Shown: positions 55,524-64,000 of the stretch, piece after piece
Layout: each line of letters starts with the position of its first letter
Position numbering within the stretch: position 1 is the stretch's first letter
Source of the DNA: Brevundimonas sp. AJA228-03
GTDB taxonomy: Bacteria; Pseudomonadota; Alphaproteobacteria; Caulobacterales; Caulobacteraceae
Length of the DNA: 64,000 bases
Reading direction: 5' to 3'
Assembly: GCF_017795885.1 (NCBI RefSeq)
Contig: NZ_CP059297.1
Span: 2,857,001-2,921,000 of the forward strand
The notes under the pieces: generated by a model
Seen by the model: only the letters and a program-made list of their open reading frames with translations
What the model was told of the DNA's origin: nothing
Databases searched by the model: none
Made by a program: the position numbers and the translations under genes

Positions 55524-57902
55524 TTGCGGGGCAAAGAGCGCCGCATTCAGCAGCCGGGCCGCCGCGCCGCGGACAGTCCCGACGGCCTGCCGGCCTGGGC
55601 GAGGGTGCTTGTGCTGGCCCTGACCCTGGGTCTGGCCATCTATGTCCTGTTGTTCGCCCGCGAGAGCACGCGCCCGGCGCGCGAGGTCGAGGGTCTGCGC
55701 GAACAGGCCCTGGTGGCCGAGGCCCAACTGACGGCAGCCCGTCTGGACGCGGCCCTGGGACGGGCACAGCTGGGGCTCGATGTCGTCGCCAGACGTCTGG
55801 CCAGCGCGCCGGGGCGCCCCCTGGACGCCGTGGAGGCCGGCCGCGCCGTGGCCCCCGAGACGGCCTTTCTGGTGAAGGCCTCCGACGGGGCCCATGTGGC
55901 GGTGAAGGGGGCCGCCCCGGAGGATTTCGTCTCGAATACCCGGGGCATCCTGCACCAACGCGCCGTCAGCGGGCGCACCGTGACGGCGCGCACGACCCTG
56001 CCCGAGGCCGCTGATATAGTCTTCGTCGGTCTGGACGGTCGCGTGATCGGGACGCCGACGACCTTGAAGGACCGGCTGGGCCTCGAACCCCGCGCACTCG
56101 TCGAAACCCGAACGCCCCTGCCCGGCAAGAGCGGCGACACGCCTCTGAGCGCCGCGGGCGCGGCGGTGGGCAAAACCGGGCTGGTCGTCGTGGCCTGGCG
56201 TCCCCGGTCGACCGGCGCAGCGGCTTTCGTCAGCGATCTGTGGCTGGTGGTCGCGCCGATCGGACTGGGCGTGATGGTGCTGGGCCTGGCCGTGCTGCAA
56301 CGCTGGCGTCAGTCGCGAGCCTCCAGGGTATGGGCCGAGAGCGAACAGCGCTTCCGCGTGGCGGTCGAGGCGGCCCAGTGCGGGGTCTGGGAATGGAACC
56401 TGGAGACCGAAACCGTGGACGTCTCCGACTACATGGCCGCCCTGCTCGGACTGCCGGATGGAGGATCGGTGACGACCGCCGGGGTCATGGAGCACATCCA
56501 TCCGCGCTATCGCGATCTGGTCGAACATGCCCTTCGCCAGGCGGCCACCTTCGGCACGTTCGAGGTCACGTTCGCCGTTCCCCTGGAGGGCGGCGGGGCT
56601 CGCTGGATCGACGCACGCGGCCAGGCCCAGGGCGCTCGCGGCGAAGATGGCTACGTCAAGATCCTGGGCGTCGCCATGGACATCACCGAGGCCCGCCGCG
56701 CCAAGGCCCAGGCCCAGGCGGCCGAGGGACGCCTGCGCGACGGCATCGAGAGCGTGTCCGACGCCTTCGTTCTGTTCGACCGGCTCGGCCGGCTCATCCT
56801 GTGGAACCAGGCCTTCAAGGACGCTTTCAACTTCGATGGCGAGACGGTCCGGAGGGGTGCCCTCAAGGACGAACTGAACCGCATCGCCGCCCTGGCCATC
56901 AAGACGGACCGGTCCTCGCCCGAGGGCCGCGCCGGCGCTCGCGAGGTCGAACTGCACGACGGCCGGGTCCTGCAGCTGTCCGAACGCTTCACCAGCGACG
57001 GCGGCACCGTCATCACGGCCGCCGACGTGACCGCCATACGTCGCCAGGAGGTCGAGCGCCAGCGCGCCGCCGACAGCTTGCGCAAGACCGTGGACGAGCT
57101 GGAGGCCAGCCGGACGAAGCTGTCCCTGCTCGCCCGCAAGTACGAGATCGCCATGACACGCGCCGAGGCCGCCAACCAGGCCAAGTCGGAGTTCCTGGCC
57201 AATATGAGCCATGAACTGCGGACCCCGCTGAATGCCATCAACGGCTTCTCGGAGATCATGGCCGGCGAAATGTTCGGCCCGCTGGGTCACGAGAAATACC
57301 GGGATTATTCGCACGACATCCTGAAGTCCGGCCAGCACCTGCTGAGTCTGATCAACGACATCCTGGACATGGCCAAGATCGAGGCCGGCAAGATGACCCT
57401 GCACTACGAGCCGGTATCCCTGACCGAGGTGTGCGAGGAAGCGATCCGGCTGATGCGCGGCAAGGCCCAGGACTGTGGCCTGACCCTGAGCCTGGAGGCC
57501 GAAGACGGGCCCGAGATCGAGGCCGACTATCGCGGCCTGAAGCAGGTGATGCTGAACCTGATCTCCAACGCGGTGAAGTTCACGCCGGAAGGCGGCAAGA
57601 TCACCGTCTCGATCGCGCAAGAGGACACCGGACGGATGCGCATTGCGGTGACCGATACCGGGATCGGCATCGCCGAGGCCGACCTGGCGCGCCTGGCCCA
57701 GCCGTTCGAACAGGTCGAGGGCCAGCATTCCAAGACGACGCAAGGCACGGGCCTGGGCCTGGCCCTGACCAGGTCGCTGATCGAACTGCACGGCGGCCGG
57801 ATGATCATGACCAGCACGCCGGGCGAAGGCACGACCGTCAGCTTCGACATCCCGATCCGTCGACCCGTCCCGGTCGAAGCCCAGCAGGCACAGGCGGCCT
57901 AA
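55524..57902 (+). CDS. pleC: PAS-domain sensor histidine kinase, PleC-like
   Basis: 792 residues from TTG 55524 (GGGGAG 7 nt upstream). TM1 ~25-43, periplasmic part ~44-235, TM2 ~236-256, two PAS-like modules (~270-390 and ~395-505), a coiled coil, then HisKA with FLANMSHELRTPLNAINGFS (His563), N-box NLISNAVKFTPEGG, DTGIGI and GTGLGLAL. NGFSEIMAGEMFGPLGHEKY is close to PleC of Caulobacter, a kinase/phosphatase of DivK and PleD controlling polarity. Orthology needs a tree; similar DivJ-family kinases exist. Confidence 0.8.
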   Translation: MRGKERRIQQPGRRAADSPDGLPAWARVLVLALTLGLAIYVLLFARESTRPAREVEGLREQALVAEAQLTAARLDAALGRAQLGLDVVARRLASAPGRPLDAVEAGRAVAPETAFLVKASDGAHVAVKGAAPEDFVSNTRGILHQRAVSGRTVTARTTLPEAADIVFVGLDGRVIGTPTTLKDRLGLEPRALVETRTPLPGKSGDTPLSAAGAAVGKTGLVVVAWRPRSTGAAAFVSDLWLVVAPIGLGVMVLGLAVLQRWRQSRASRVWAESEQRFRVAVEAAQCGVWEWNLETETVDVSDYMAALLGLPDGGSVTTAGVMEHIHPRYRDLVEHALRQAATFGTFEVTFAVPLEGGGARWIDARGQAQGARGEDGYVKILGVAMDITEARRAKAQAQAAEGRLRDGIESVSDAFVLFDRLGRLILWNQAFKDAFNFDGETVRRGALKDELNRIAALAIKTDRSSPEGRAGAREVELHDGRVLQLSERFTSDGGTVITAADVTAIRRQEVERQRAADSLRKTVDELEASRTKLSLLARKYEIAMTRAEAANQAKSEFLANMSHELRTPLNAINGFSEIMAGEMFGPLGHEKYRDYSHDILKSGQHLLSLINDILDMAKIEAGKMTLHYEPVSLTEVCEEAIRLMRGKAQDCGLTLSLEAEDGPEIEADYRGLKQVMLNLISNAVKFTPEGGKITVSIAQEDTGRMRIAVTDTGIGIAEADLARLAQPFEQVEGQHSKTTQGTGLGLALTRSLIELHGGRMIMTSTPGEGTTVSFDIPIRRPVPVEAQQAQAA

Positions 57903-57971
57903 GGGATGATCGTTTGAGGTGGACCCATATCGTGGGACCAACCGAAGGCATGGATCATGCCCTGCGCCTGA

Positions 57972-58037
57972 CCGGAGCCTGATTCACGGCATTGGCGGCA
58001 TCGCGAGCCGATCCCACGTCATCCGATCAGGCTCCGG
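57972..58037. terminator. Convergent terminator between pleC-like and CpxP-like genes
   Basis: CCGGAGCCTGAT (57972-57983) and ATCAGGCTCCGG (58026-58037) are perfect 12-bp inverted arms with a 42-bp loop. The structure would block transcription arriving from both convergent genes. A weaker dyad GGTGGACCCA...TGGGACCAACC is at about 57917-57942. No long U tract. Confidence 0.55.
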
Positions 58038-58552
58038 GCTGATGGCGTGTTCGAACGCGCGGCCGGGGCATGGCTACGGTCATGACCGCTACCGCGCCCG
58101 CGGGCATTGAGCATCTGGGCCATCACCGTCCGGTCGGCGGGCTTCAGCGTCTGAAGGATGGCGATGGTGTCGGCCTCCAGCATCTCGCGACCCCGGACCT
58201 CGGAGGCGCGCGATTGATCCAGCAGGGCGGTGACGCGGGCGGCGTCCATGGGCTCGGCCGATGCGGCCGCGATCGCCTGACGTCTGGCCTCGCGTGAGGC
58301 CTGGAATTCGGGGCGGGCCCGCTGGGCGGCGGCGCGCAGGGCCTGGCGGACCGGCGCACGCGCCTCCGGGCTGAGCCTGTCGATCATCGCGCGGCTGGAC
58401 GGGCGGCCCGCTCCATCCGCATCGTCCCGGTGGGGCCTGCCGCTGTCCTGGCGTGACAGGACCGAATAGGCGGCGGTCGCGGCGAACAGGTTCACGCCCA
58501 CCGAAACGGCCAGGGCCGCGCCCAGAACCATGGCCAGGGTCCAGGTCTTCAT
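58019..58552 (-). CDS. Periplasmic heavy-metal-sensor / CpxP-like protein
   Basis: 177 residues. An N-terminal membrane anchor (TLAMVLGAALAVSVGVNLFA) is followed by RLSPEARAPVRQALRAAAQR, EFQASREARRQAIAAASAEP and DAARVTALLDQSRASEVRGR, the LTP/LSPE...R and helical pattern of ZraP/CpxP heavy-metal-resistance proteins. It overlaps the anti-sigma-like gene by 4 nt, completing a sigma/anti-sigma/sensor group. Confidence 0.8.
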   Translation of the reverse strand: MKTWTLAMVLGAALAVSVGVNLFAATAAYSVLSRQDSGRPHRDDADGAGRPSSRAMIDRLSPEARAPVRQALRAAAQRARPEFQASREARRQAIAAASAEPMDAARVTALLDQSRASEVRGREMLEADTIAILQTLKPADRTVMAQMLNARGRGSGHDRSHAPAARSNTPSARSLIG

Positions 58553-58977
58553 CCCGGCACCATGGTGTCGTCGAGGCCGGGGGCGAGCGCCTGTTCCAGC
58601 ACCAGATCGGTTTGCTGATCGGCCGCCATCTGGCTGCCAAGAGTGGTGCCGAACAGCACCCCCGCGCAGGCGGCGGCGGCCCAGCCAACCCCGCCGATCC
58701 AGAACAGGCGGTTCAGCGCTGCGGACAGGCCTTGCCGCGCCTTCAGCCCGGCTGCGGCCGCCGAGGCGATGACCCGATCCCGCAGGGCCGTCGATACGGC
58801 CGGCCGGGGCGAGCTATCCAGAGCGGCATCCAGCTGACGCGCCTCGAACAGGGCCCGCTCGGCCAGGGACCGATTCGCGGCCGACCAGGCGCGCGCCGCC
58901 GTGGCATCGGCCACGGGCCACCGGCGCAGGTCCCCGCCCCAGATATCGGCCAGTGCGCGCAGCCTCGCCTCGTCCAT
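58549..58977 (-). CDS. Anti-sigma-factor-like membrane protein
   Basis: 142 residues from ATG 58977, chosen because AGGAG lies 7 nt upstream; a GTG at 59001 overlapping the sigma stop is an alternative. MDEARLRALADIWGGDLRRW then PVADATAARAWSA form the cytoplasmic part; one membrane helix is at LFWIGGVGWAAAACAGVLFG. Position directly after an ECF sigma gene and the single TM make an anti-sigma role likely, though no ZAS zinc motif is seen. Confidence 0.7.
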   Translation of the reverse strand: MDEARLRALADIWGGDLRRWPVADATAARAWSAANRSLAERALFEARQLDAALDSSPRPAVSTALRDRVIASAAAAGLKARQGLSAALNRLFWIGGVGWAAAACAGVLFGTTLGSQMAADQQTDLVLEQALAPGLDDTMVPG

Positions 58978-58997
58978 CTCTTCTCTCCTCATGCCCG

Positions 58998-59564
58998 TCA
59001 CGGTTCAGCGCCGGGTGCCAGGTCCGACAAGGTCTGGCGCAGGGTCCGGCGGCCCCGCGACAGAAGACTTTCCAGCGCCTCGACGCTGATATCCATCAGG
59101 CTGGCGGCCTCGATATTGCCCAGCTCCTGATAGTGGCACAGCACGATGGCCTCCCGCTGACGCTCCGGCAGTTTCGCCAGCGCCCGGTTGACCCGGTCGC
59201 CCAGTTGCGCAGCCAGCAGGCCCCGATCCGGCGCCGGTCCCGGATCGGGCCGGTCCGGCGGCGTCCCGGTCGTGGTCGGGACCTCGCGCCGTTTCCGCAA
59301 TCGGTCGTAGCAGAGGTTCAGCCCGACCCGGTGCAGCCAGGTGTCGAACCTGGCCTTGCCCGGCTGCCAGAGCGGCGCCTGTTTCCACGCCCGCAGCATG
59401 GCGTCCTGGGCCACGTCCTCGGCCTCGCCGACGTCGCCCAGCATCCGCTGGGCCAGAGCCAGCATGCGCGGCAGCTTCCGGGCCACCATGGCCTCGATCG
59501 CCGCCGGGTCGCCCTGACCCACGCGGCGCACCAGATCCTCGTCGGGGTCGACGATCGCGCCCAA
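58998..59564 (-). CDS. ECF-type RNA polymerase sigma factor
   Basis: 188 residues from TTG 59564. Sigma region 2 is MLALAQRMLGDVGEAEDVAQ then DAMLRAWKQAP and FDTWLHRVGLNLCYDRLRKR; region 4 is ALAKLPERQREAIVLCHYQE then LGNIEAASLMDISVEALESL. No region 1.1 or 3, so group IV. It directs a specific stress regulon, probably including the downstream anti-sigma and metal-sensor genes. Confidence 0.92.
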   Translation of the reverse strand: MGAIVDPDEDLVRRVGQGDPAAIEAMVARKLPRMLALAQRMLGDVGEAEDVAQDAMLRAWKQAPLWQPGKARFDTWLHRVGLNLCYDRLRKRREVPTTTGTPPDRPDPGPAPDRGLLAAQLGDRVNRALAKLPERQREAIVLCHYQELGNIEAASLMDISVEALESLLSRGRRTLRQTLSDLAPGAEP

Positions 59565-59624
59565 TCGGTCCCTTTCCGGACAGGAGAGAGAGTCGGACGC
59601 GCATCGTCGACCCCGCCATTCACC

Positions 59625-60254
59625 CTACTCCGAAGGGGCCGTCGATGGCGACGACGTTCCGGCGGTGCGGTTGGCCATCCGCGCGGCGCGACGCTCCCGA
59701 CGGGCCTCGCGCATCTCGCCCCGGGCGGTCTGACGTTCCCGGGCGGTTACATAGCCGTCGCCGTCCTTGTCCAGACGGGCGAAGGCGGCGGTGATGCGGG
59801 CCTCGACATCGGCGATGGCCACCGGTCCGCGCGTGCCGCGCTCGGCACCGCCCCTGCCCGCTCCGCGCCAGCCGCGATGCTCCCCGCCCCGCCCGTGGCC
59901 GCCGCGCCCGGCGCGCTCGCCGCGCTGACCCGCGGCCGAGATGAACTCCTCGCGGCTCAGCATGCCATTGCCGTCGGTGTCGGCCGTGTCGAAGCGGGCC
60001 GAGACCTGCTGGTTGCGGCGGGTGTCGATGCCGGAGCGCATCTCCTCGGCCGAGACCGAGCCGTCGCGGTTGGCGTCCACGGCCGTCAGGCGTGCCACCC
60101 GGCCCTGAACGAATTCGTCACGGCTGATACGGCCGTCGGCATTGGCATCCGCGCGCATGCCATGCGGTGCCGGTGTCGCCGTCTGGGCGACTGCGGCTCC
60201 GGCGAGGATGGCCAGGACGCCCGCGGCGCCCGTAACCAGAAGGATCTTTCTCAT
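59625..60254 (-). CDS. Exported EF-hand calcium-binding protein
   Basis: 209 residues from ATG 60254. The signal peptide ends near AVAQ. Four EF-hand loops are visible: DANADGRISRDE, DANRDGSVSAEE, DTDGNGMLSREE and DKDGDGYVTARE, each with Asp/Asn at the ligand positions. A Gly/Arg/His-rich linker (GRGGHGRGGEHRGWRGAG) separates loops 3 and 4, and the C-terminus is Arg-rich. Likely a periplasmic Ca2+ sensor or buffer; it lies 60 bp upstream of the sigma gene on the same strand. Confidence 0.9.
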   Translation of the reverse strand: MRKILLVTGAAGVLAILAGAAVAQTATPAPHGMRADANADGRISRDEFVQGRVARLTAVDANRDGSVSAEEMRSGIDTRRNQQVSARFDTADTDGNGMLSREEFISAAGQRGERAGRGGHGRGGEHRGWRGAGRGGAERGTRGPVAIADVEARITAAFARLDKDGDGYVTARERQTARGEMREARRERRAARMANRTAGTSSPSTAPSE

Positions 60255-60351
60255 GATGTCGTCTCCGAAAGGGGTGCGCCATGCGCTGACCCGATGTTGC
60301 CCACCGACACATTCAACGCGGGTCGTCAGGGAGTCCGTCGCGGGGCCGTCG

Positions 60352-60777
60352 TCAGGGCAGGACGCGCCGTCCGGAGGCATCGACGACCACCGCTCCGTCC
60401 TCCCTGGTGAAGGGCTTGAGGCCGTCGGACGGCAGCAGGTCGAGGACGGCTTCCGAAGGCCGGCAAAGCCGGACGCCGAGCCCGGACACGACGATCGGGC
60501 GATTGAGCAGGACCGGCTGCGCTCCGATCGCATCCAGCAGCCGGTCGTCGTCCAGCCCGGGATCGCCGAGGCCAAGATCGGAGAACGCCGCTTCCTTCGC
60601 GCGCATCAGCATCCGGATCGGAACACCGGCGCGCGCCGCCAGATCGACGATCATGGCCCGACTGGGCGGCGTCTTCAGAGACTCGATCACATGGGGTTCG
60701 ATCCCGACGTGACGGATCAGGGCCAGGGCATTGCGGGACGTGCCGCAGGCTGGGTTGTGATAGATGACGACGTCCAT
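60352..60777 (-). CDS. arsC: Glutaredoxin-type arsenate reductase (ArsC family)
   Basis: 141 residues. MDVVIYHNPACGTSRNALAL has the catalytic Cys11 in CGTSRN, followed by LKTPPSRAMIVDLAARAGVP and ALLNRPIVVSGLGVRLCRPS (the N-RP...G...CRP anion-binding Arg region). Family members use glutathione to reduce arsenate to arsenite. No arsB or arsR is nearby, and ArsC-like proteins outside ars operons may have other roles. The start overlaps the glnE stop by 1 nt. Confidence 0.9.
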   Translation of the reverse strand: MDVVIYHNPACGTSRNALALIRHVGIEPHVIESLKTPPSRAMIVDLAARAGVPIRMLMRAKEAAFSDLGLGDPGLDDDRLLDAIGAQPVLLNRPIVVSGLGVRLCRPSEAVLDLLPSDGLKPFTREDGAVVVDASGRRVLP

Positions 60778-63668
60778 CAGGTCGCGAGTCCTCCGGGGGG
60801 TGGCAGGGCCTTGTCGAAGGCCTTGCGCGCCGCCTTGCGCGTTCGCTCCAGCCGCCGGACCAGCGCCTTGAAGTCCTTTTCGCCGGCCGCTGTCGCCAGC
60901 CGGGCGTGGAAGGTGGCGGGTTCGGCCTCGACGTCGGCGCGGTCGTCGAAGGCGCAGGCCAGCAGCTGGGACAGACCCTGCTGCAGGGCCCAGGCCTCGT
61001 GCAGGGCCTTGTCGGAGGCGAGTTGCTCCAGCGTCGAGACGCTGAGCGCGGTGCCCCTGCCTGCAGCCTGCAACTGCCGGAATTGACCGACGAATTCGGC
61101 GTCGACCAGCCCTCCGGGTACCAGCTTCAGGTCCCAGAAGCCCGAGGCGCGGCGTTCGCGCGCCATCAGGTCGCGCATGGCGCGGACCTCTGCGGCGACA
61201 TCGACGCCCGGACGCGGCCGGCGCAGGGCCTCCTCGATGGCCTGGGTCACCTGCGACCCGAAGGCCGGGTCGCTGGCCCAGGCGACGCGGGCGCGGGTCA
61301 GGGCCATGAACTCCCAGGTCGCGGCCTCCCCGGCATAGTAGGCGCTGAAGCCCGACAGCCTGACCGACACCGGTCCCTTGGAGCCGGAAGGGCGCAACCG
61401 CATGTCGACCTCGTACAGCCCCCCCTCTGCCGTGCGCGCCGACAGGGCTGAGATCAGCCTCTGGGTGAAACGGACATAGAAGGTATCCGCCGACCAGCCC
61501 CGGGTCCCGGACACCGCATCGGCAGGCGCATCGTACACGGTCATCAGATCCAGATCGGACCCCGCCGTCATCTCGCCAGACCCGGCCTTGCCCAGTGCGA
61601 TGACCGCGACCGCGCCGGGAAAGGTCCCGCCCAGCCGTAGCGTTTCGGTCAGGGCTGCGGCCGACAGGGTGCGCATGACGGCATCGGCCAGGTTGGTGAA
61701 ACCCTTCCCCGCCGCCTGTGGGCCGACCCGGCCGGTCAGGGTCTGCATGCCGATGCGGAAGGCCTGCTCGCGATGCAGGCGGCGCACGGCGTTCATGGCC
61801 CCCTCGAAGTCGCCGGCCGCCTTCGCCTCCTCGTCCATCTGGTCGAACAGGCCGGTGTTGACGCCCAGCTCGGTCTCGAACCGCACGTCCAGCATGGAAT
61901 CCAGCGCCGCCGGATAGCGCCCCAGGGTCCGCGCCAGCCGGGGGGCGAAGGCCATGACGCCGACGATGCGCTCGAACAGCTCGGGCTGGTTCAGGAACAG
62001 GGCCTGGATCTGTACCCCCGCCGACAGGCCCGAAAAGAAGACCGAGAACCGTCGGAAGGCCGCGTCCGCCGCGCCCGTCCGCGCCAGCGCCGTCAGCAGG
62101 CGCGGGGCCAGCCGCGTGAACAGCTCGCGCCCCCGGACCGAGCGGGTCGCCGGGATGCGGCCGTGGTGCCAGGACCGGATCGTGTCGGCGACGTTCGAGG
62201 GGTCCGGGAACCCCATCCGCTGCAGCGTCGCCAGGGTCTCCGGGTCGTTGTCCACCCCGGTGAACACCAGGCTGCCGAACGGCGAGGACAGTTCCTCCTC
62301 CCCCTCGAACAGAGCCCCGTAGCGCCGGTTGACGCCCAGCAGCACCGCCTCGACCCCCGCATCGAAGATCGCCAGGTCGCCCGCCCCCGCCAGGGCCGCG
62401 ACGGCCGCGCGGCGGACGGGATCGGCGGGCAGGACGTGGATCTGTTCGTCGTCCAGCATCTGGATCCGGTGTTCCAGACCGCGCAGCTCGACATAGGCGT
62501 CGGTCATCCCGGCAGCGACCCCGGCGGGCAGATGGCCCCTGTCGACGAGGGCCGCCAATGCATCGACGGTGCGGGGTTGGCGCAGGCCGGCGTCTCGCCC
62601 GCCCAGGATCAGCTGCTGGGTCTGGGCATAGAATTCGATCTCGCGGATGCCGCCGCGCCCCAGCTTCAGGTTCGCCCCGGCCGCCTCCAGCCCCTCGCCG
62701 GTCTTGTGGACGTGGATCTGTCGCTTGATCGACTGGATGTCGAGCACGGCCTGATAGTCGAGGCTGCGTCGCCAGACGAAGGGGACCATCTCCTTCAGGA
62801 ACGCTGTCGCGGCCTCGAAGTCCCCGCAGATGGCGCGCGCCTTGATGAAGGCGGCCCGCTCCCAGTTCTGGCCGACGCTCTCGTAATAGTCCAGCGCCAT
62901 GGGGACGGCCACAACCGGCGGCGTGGACGACGGATCGGGCCGCAGCCGCAGATCGACGCGGAAGACATAGCCGTCTGCGGTGCGCTCGCTCAGCAGGGCC
63001 GCGACCCCTTGGGCCACCCGGTTCATCAGCCCCTGCGCCTCCGTGCCCCCGGCCAGGACGGGGGCCAGCCGCTCGGGATCGAAGAACAGGCTGAGGTCGA
63101 TGTCGGAGGAATAGTTCAGCTCGAAGGCGCCATGCTTGCCCATGGCCAGGCCGAACAGGCCCGGAATGGGCCCGCGCGTGTCGGCGGCGGGGGTCAGCAG
63201 TTTTCCCCGTCGGCGAAGGTCCTCGGCCACGCCGGACAGGGCCGCGCGGCTGGCGACATCCGCGAACCGGCTGAGCGCGCCCGTCACCCGATCCAGATCC
63301 CAGACACCGCCCAGATCGGCGAGCGCCGTCAGAAGATGCAGCTCGGCCTTCAGGTGCCGAAGGGGGGCCCGCATGTCGTCGGCCCCGCCGGTCAGGGCGA
63401 TGGTGCGGGCGATGAGCTCGGCCAGCCGGTCGTCGACCGGATCGGTCAACACAGCCCGCAGGATCGCGGGCCAGCGCCGGGCCAGACCGAACAGATAGGG
63501 CGAGGCGGCGAAGGCCGGGACCAGGGCGGGCCATGCCGCGTCGAACACATCGCCCCATCCGCCTTCGGCCGCCAGCGGGGCCAGCCGGTCCCTCGCCCGC
63601 TCTGCCGCGTTCGCGTCGACCACCGGACCGCACGGTGCGATCCGTCGGCCCAGCGGCAGGTCGCTCAC
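60777..63668 (-). CDS. glnE: Bifunctional glutamine synthetase adenylyltransferase/adenylyl-removing enzyme
   Basis: 963 residues from GTG 63668. Two nucleotidyltransferase domains: the N-terminal adenylyl-removing site ELNYSSDIDLSLFFDPE (~185) and the C-terminal adenylyltransferase site MTAGSDLDLMTVYDAP (~700), each followed by a helical domain (DMRLRPSGSKGPVSVRL, LRLRPDPSSTPPVVAV). It adjusts glutamine synthetase activity to nitrogen status under PII control. Overlaps the upstream kinase gene by 4 nt and the downstream arsC-like gene by 1 nt. Confidence 0.96.
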   Translation of the reverse strand: MSDLPLGRRIAPCGPVVDANAAERARDRLAPLAAEGGWGDVFDAAWPALVPAFAASPYLFGLARRWPAILRAVLTDPVDDRLAELIARTIALTGGADDMRAPLRHLKAELHLLTALADLGGVWDLDRVTGALSRFADVASRAALSGVAEDLRRRGKLLTPAADTRGPIPGLFGLAMGKHGAFELNYSSDIDLSLFFDPERLAPVLAGGTEAQGLMNRVAQGVAALLSERTADGYVFRVDLRLRPDPSSTPPVVAVPMALDYYESVGQNWERAAFIKARAICGDFEAATAFLKEMVPFVWRRSLDYQAVLDIQSIKRQIHVHKTGEGLEAAGANLKLGRGGIREIEFYAQTQQLILGGRDAGLRQPRTVDALAALVDRGHLPAGVAAGMTDAYVELRGLEHRIQMLDDEQIHVLPADPVRRAAVAALAGAGDLAIFDAGVEAVLLGVNRRYGALFEGEEELSSPFGSLVFTGVDNDPETLATLQRMGFPDPSNVADTIRSWHHGRIPATRSVRGRELFTRLAPRLLTALARTGAADAAFRRFSVFFSGLSAGVQIQALFLNQPELFERIVGVMAFAPRLARTLGRYPAALDSMLDVRFETELGVNTGLFDQMDEEAKAAGDFEGAMNAVRRLHREQAFRIGMQTLTGRVGPQAAGKGFTNLADAVMRTLSAAALTETLRLGGTFPGAVAVIALGKAGSGEMTAGSDLDLMTVYDAPADAVSGTRGWSADTFYVRFTQRLISALSARTAEGGLYEVDMRLRPSGSKGPVSVRLSGFSAYYAGEAATWEFMALTRARVAWASDPAFGSQVTQAIEEALRRPRPGVDVAAEVRAMRDLMARERRASGFWDLKLVPGGLVDAEFVGQFRQLQAAGRGTALSVSTLEQLASDKALHEAWALQQGLSQLLACAFDDRADVEAEPATFHARLATAAGEKDFKALVRRLERTRKAARKAFDKALPPPGGLAT

Positions 63669-64000
63669 GCCACGCTCGCAGGCGGCAGGATCAGGGCGAC
63701 GCGGAGGCCGGGACCGAAGCCGCCGTATTCGCCCGGACCCTCGTCCAGCTGGATGCGGCCCATGTGCGCCTCCATCACGGCACCCACCAGCGACAGGCCC
63801 AGCCCCGATCCGGCCTCGGTGCGGGAGTTGTCCAGCCGCACGAAGCGTTCGATGACCCGACCGCGATCCGCCTCGGGCACGCCCGGTCCGGTGTCGGTGA
63901 CCGAATATTCGATCTCGCCCGAGGAGCGACGACGCGCACGCAGCATCACCGCGCCCCCGACCGGGGTATATTTGATGGCATTATCGATGACGTTGGCCAG
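63665..64000 (-). CDS. Histidine kinase, C-terminal ATPase domain (start outside the window)
   Basis: Only the last ~111 codons are present. VIDNAIKYTPVGGAVMLRAR is the N-box, YSVTDTGPGVPEADRGRVIE the G1 box, GSGLGLSLVGAVMEAHMGRI the G2 box. The catalytic HisKA part lies beyond the right edge. The stop overlaps the glnE start (GTGA), so kinase and glnE are co-transcribed; a response regulator is expected upstream outside the window. Confidence 0.9.
   Translation of the reverse strand: MANVIDNAIKYTPVGGAVMLRARRRSSGEIEYSVTDTGPGVPEADRGRVIERFVRLDNSRTEAGSGLGLSLVGAVMEAHMGRIQLDEGPGEYGGFGPGLRVALILPPASVA

Noticed and set aside
60352..63633. Minus-strand frame of 1093 codons reading through glnE into the arsC-like gene
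   Set aside because: Only its last ~141 codons (from ATG 60777) are a real gene; the upstream part is the wrong frame of glnE.
1..64000. CRISPR arrays, tRNA, rRNA, insertion sequences, integrases or phage structural genes
   Set aside because: None found on reading both strands; the accessory region at 7-21 kb has no recognisable integrase or transposase, so its mobility remains unexplained by known elements.

Overview
The window looks like a chromosomal segment of a high-GC alphaproteobacterium of the Caulobacterales, most likely a Brevundimonas relative. This is inference from GC and codon use, a PleC-like kinase, the gene families present, and -10 elements with a CTAG core lying close to start codons. 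No rRNA, tRNA, CRISPR array or insertion sequence was found.

Layout. 0-7 kb: a PadR regulator with a HAAS-domain partner, a PemK/MazF-type toxin-antitoxin pair, an Xre regulator with two duplicated membrane proteins, a secreted M14 peptidase, and small or secreted proteins of unknown function. 7-21 kb: an accessory region. It holds a one-chain methyltransferase/nuclease (R-M) protein, two DUF559 endonuclease-like genes each bordered by palindromic repeats, a broken higBA-like pair, a ParDE-like pair, a low-GC GHKL-ATPase/nuclease fusion, a truncated DpnI-like gene and an intact HigBA-like pair. uvrB lies in the middle of it, and a partial second copy of its 3' end sits 0.85 kb downstream. 21-31 kb: FKBP isomerase, threonine ammonia-lyase (ilvA), small envelope proteins, ribosomal proteins L21-L27, cyclopropane fatty acid synthase, a CDF metal exporter and homogentisate dioxygenase. 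31-43 kb: two acyl-CoA dehydrogenases, a Kef-type antiporter, a pterin cluster (PTPS, folB, pteridine-reductase-like SDR) with a 26-residue membrane peptide, Nudix, a DMT transporter and ubiA. 43-54 kb: hydrolases, a second membrane-protein/Xre module, an ABC1 kinase, a protein methyltransferase, a zinc peptidase, proBA, a two-lobed aspartic protease and an ALDH7-type dehydrogenase. 54-64 kb: a PleC-like kinase, an ECF sigma/anti-sigma/CpxP-like group beside an EF-hand protein, arsC-like reductase, glnE and the 3' part of a second histidine kinase.

The most distinctive feature is a large set of intergenic palindromic repeats in at least five sequence families. Some enter reading frames (uvrB, a 91-residue protein, the C-terminus of the R-M protein), one interrupts a DpnI-like gene, and both DUF559 genes are bordered by them. 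Together with the GHKL/nuclease fusion and the duplicated uvrB end, this makes 7-21 kb the part most worth following up.
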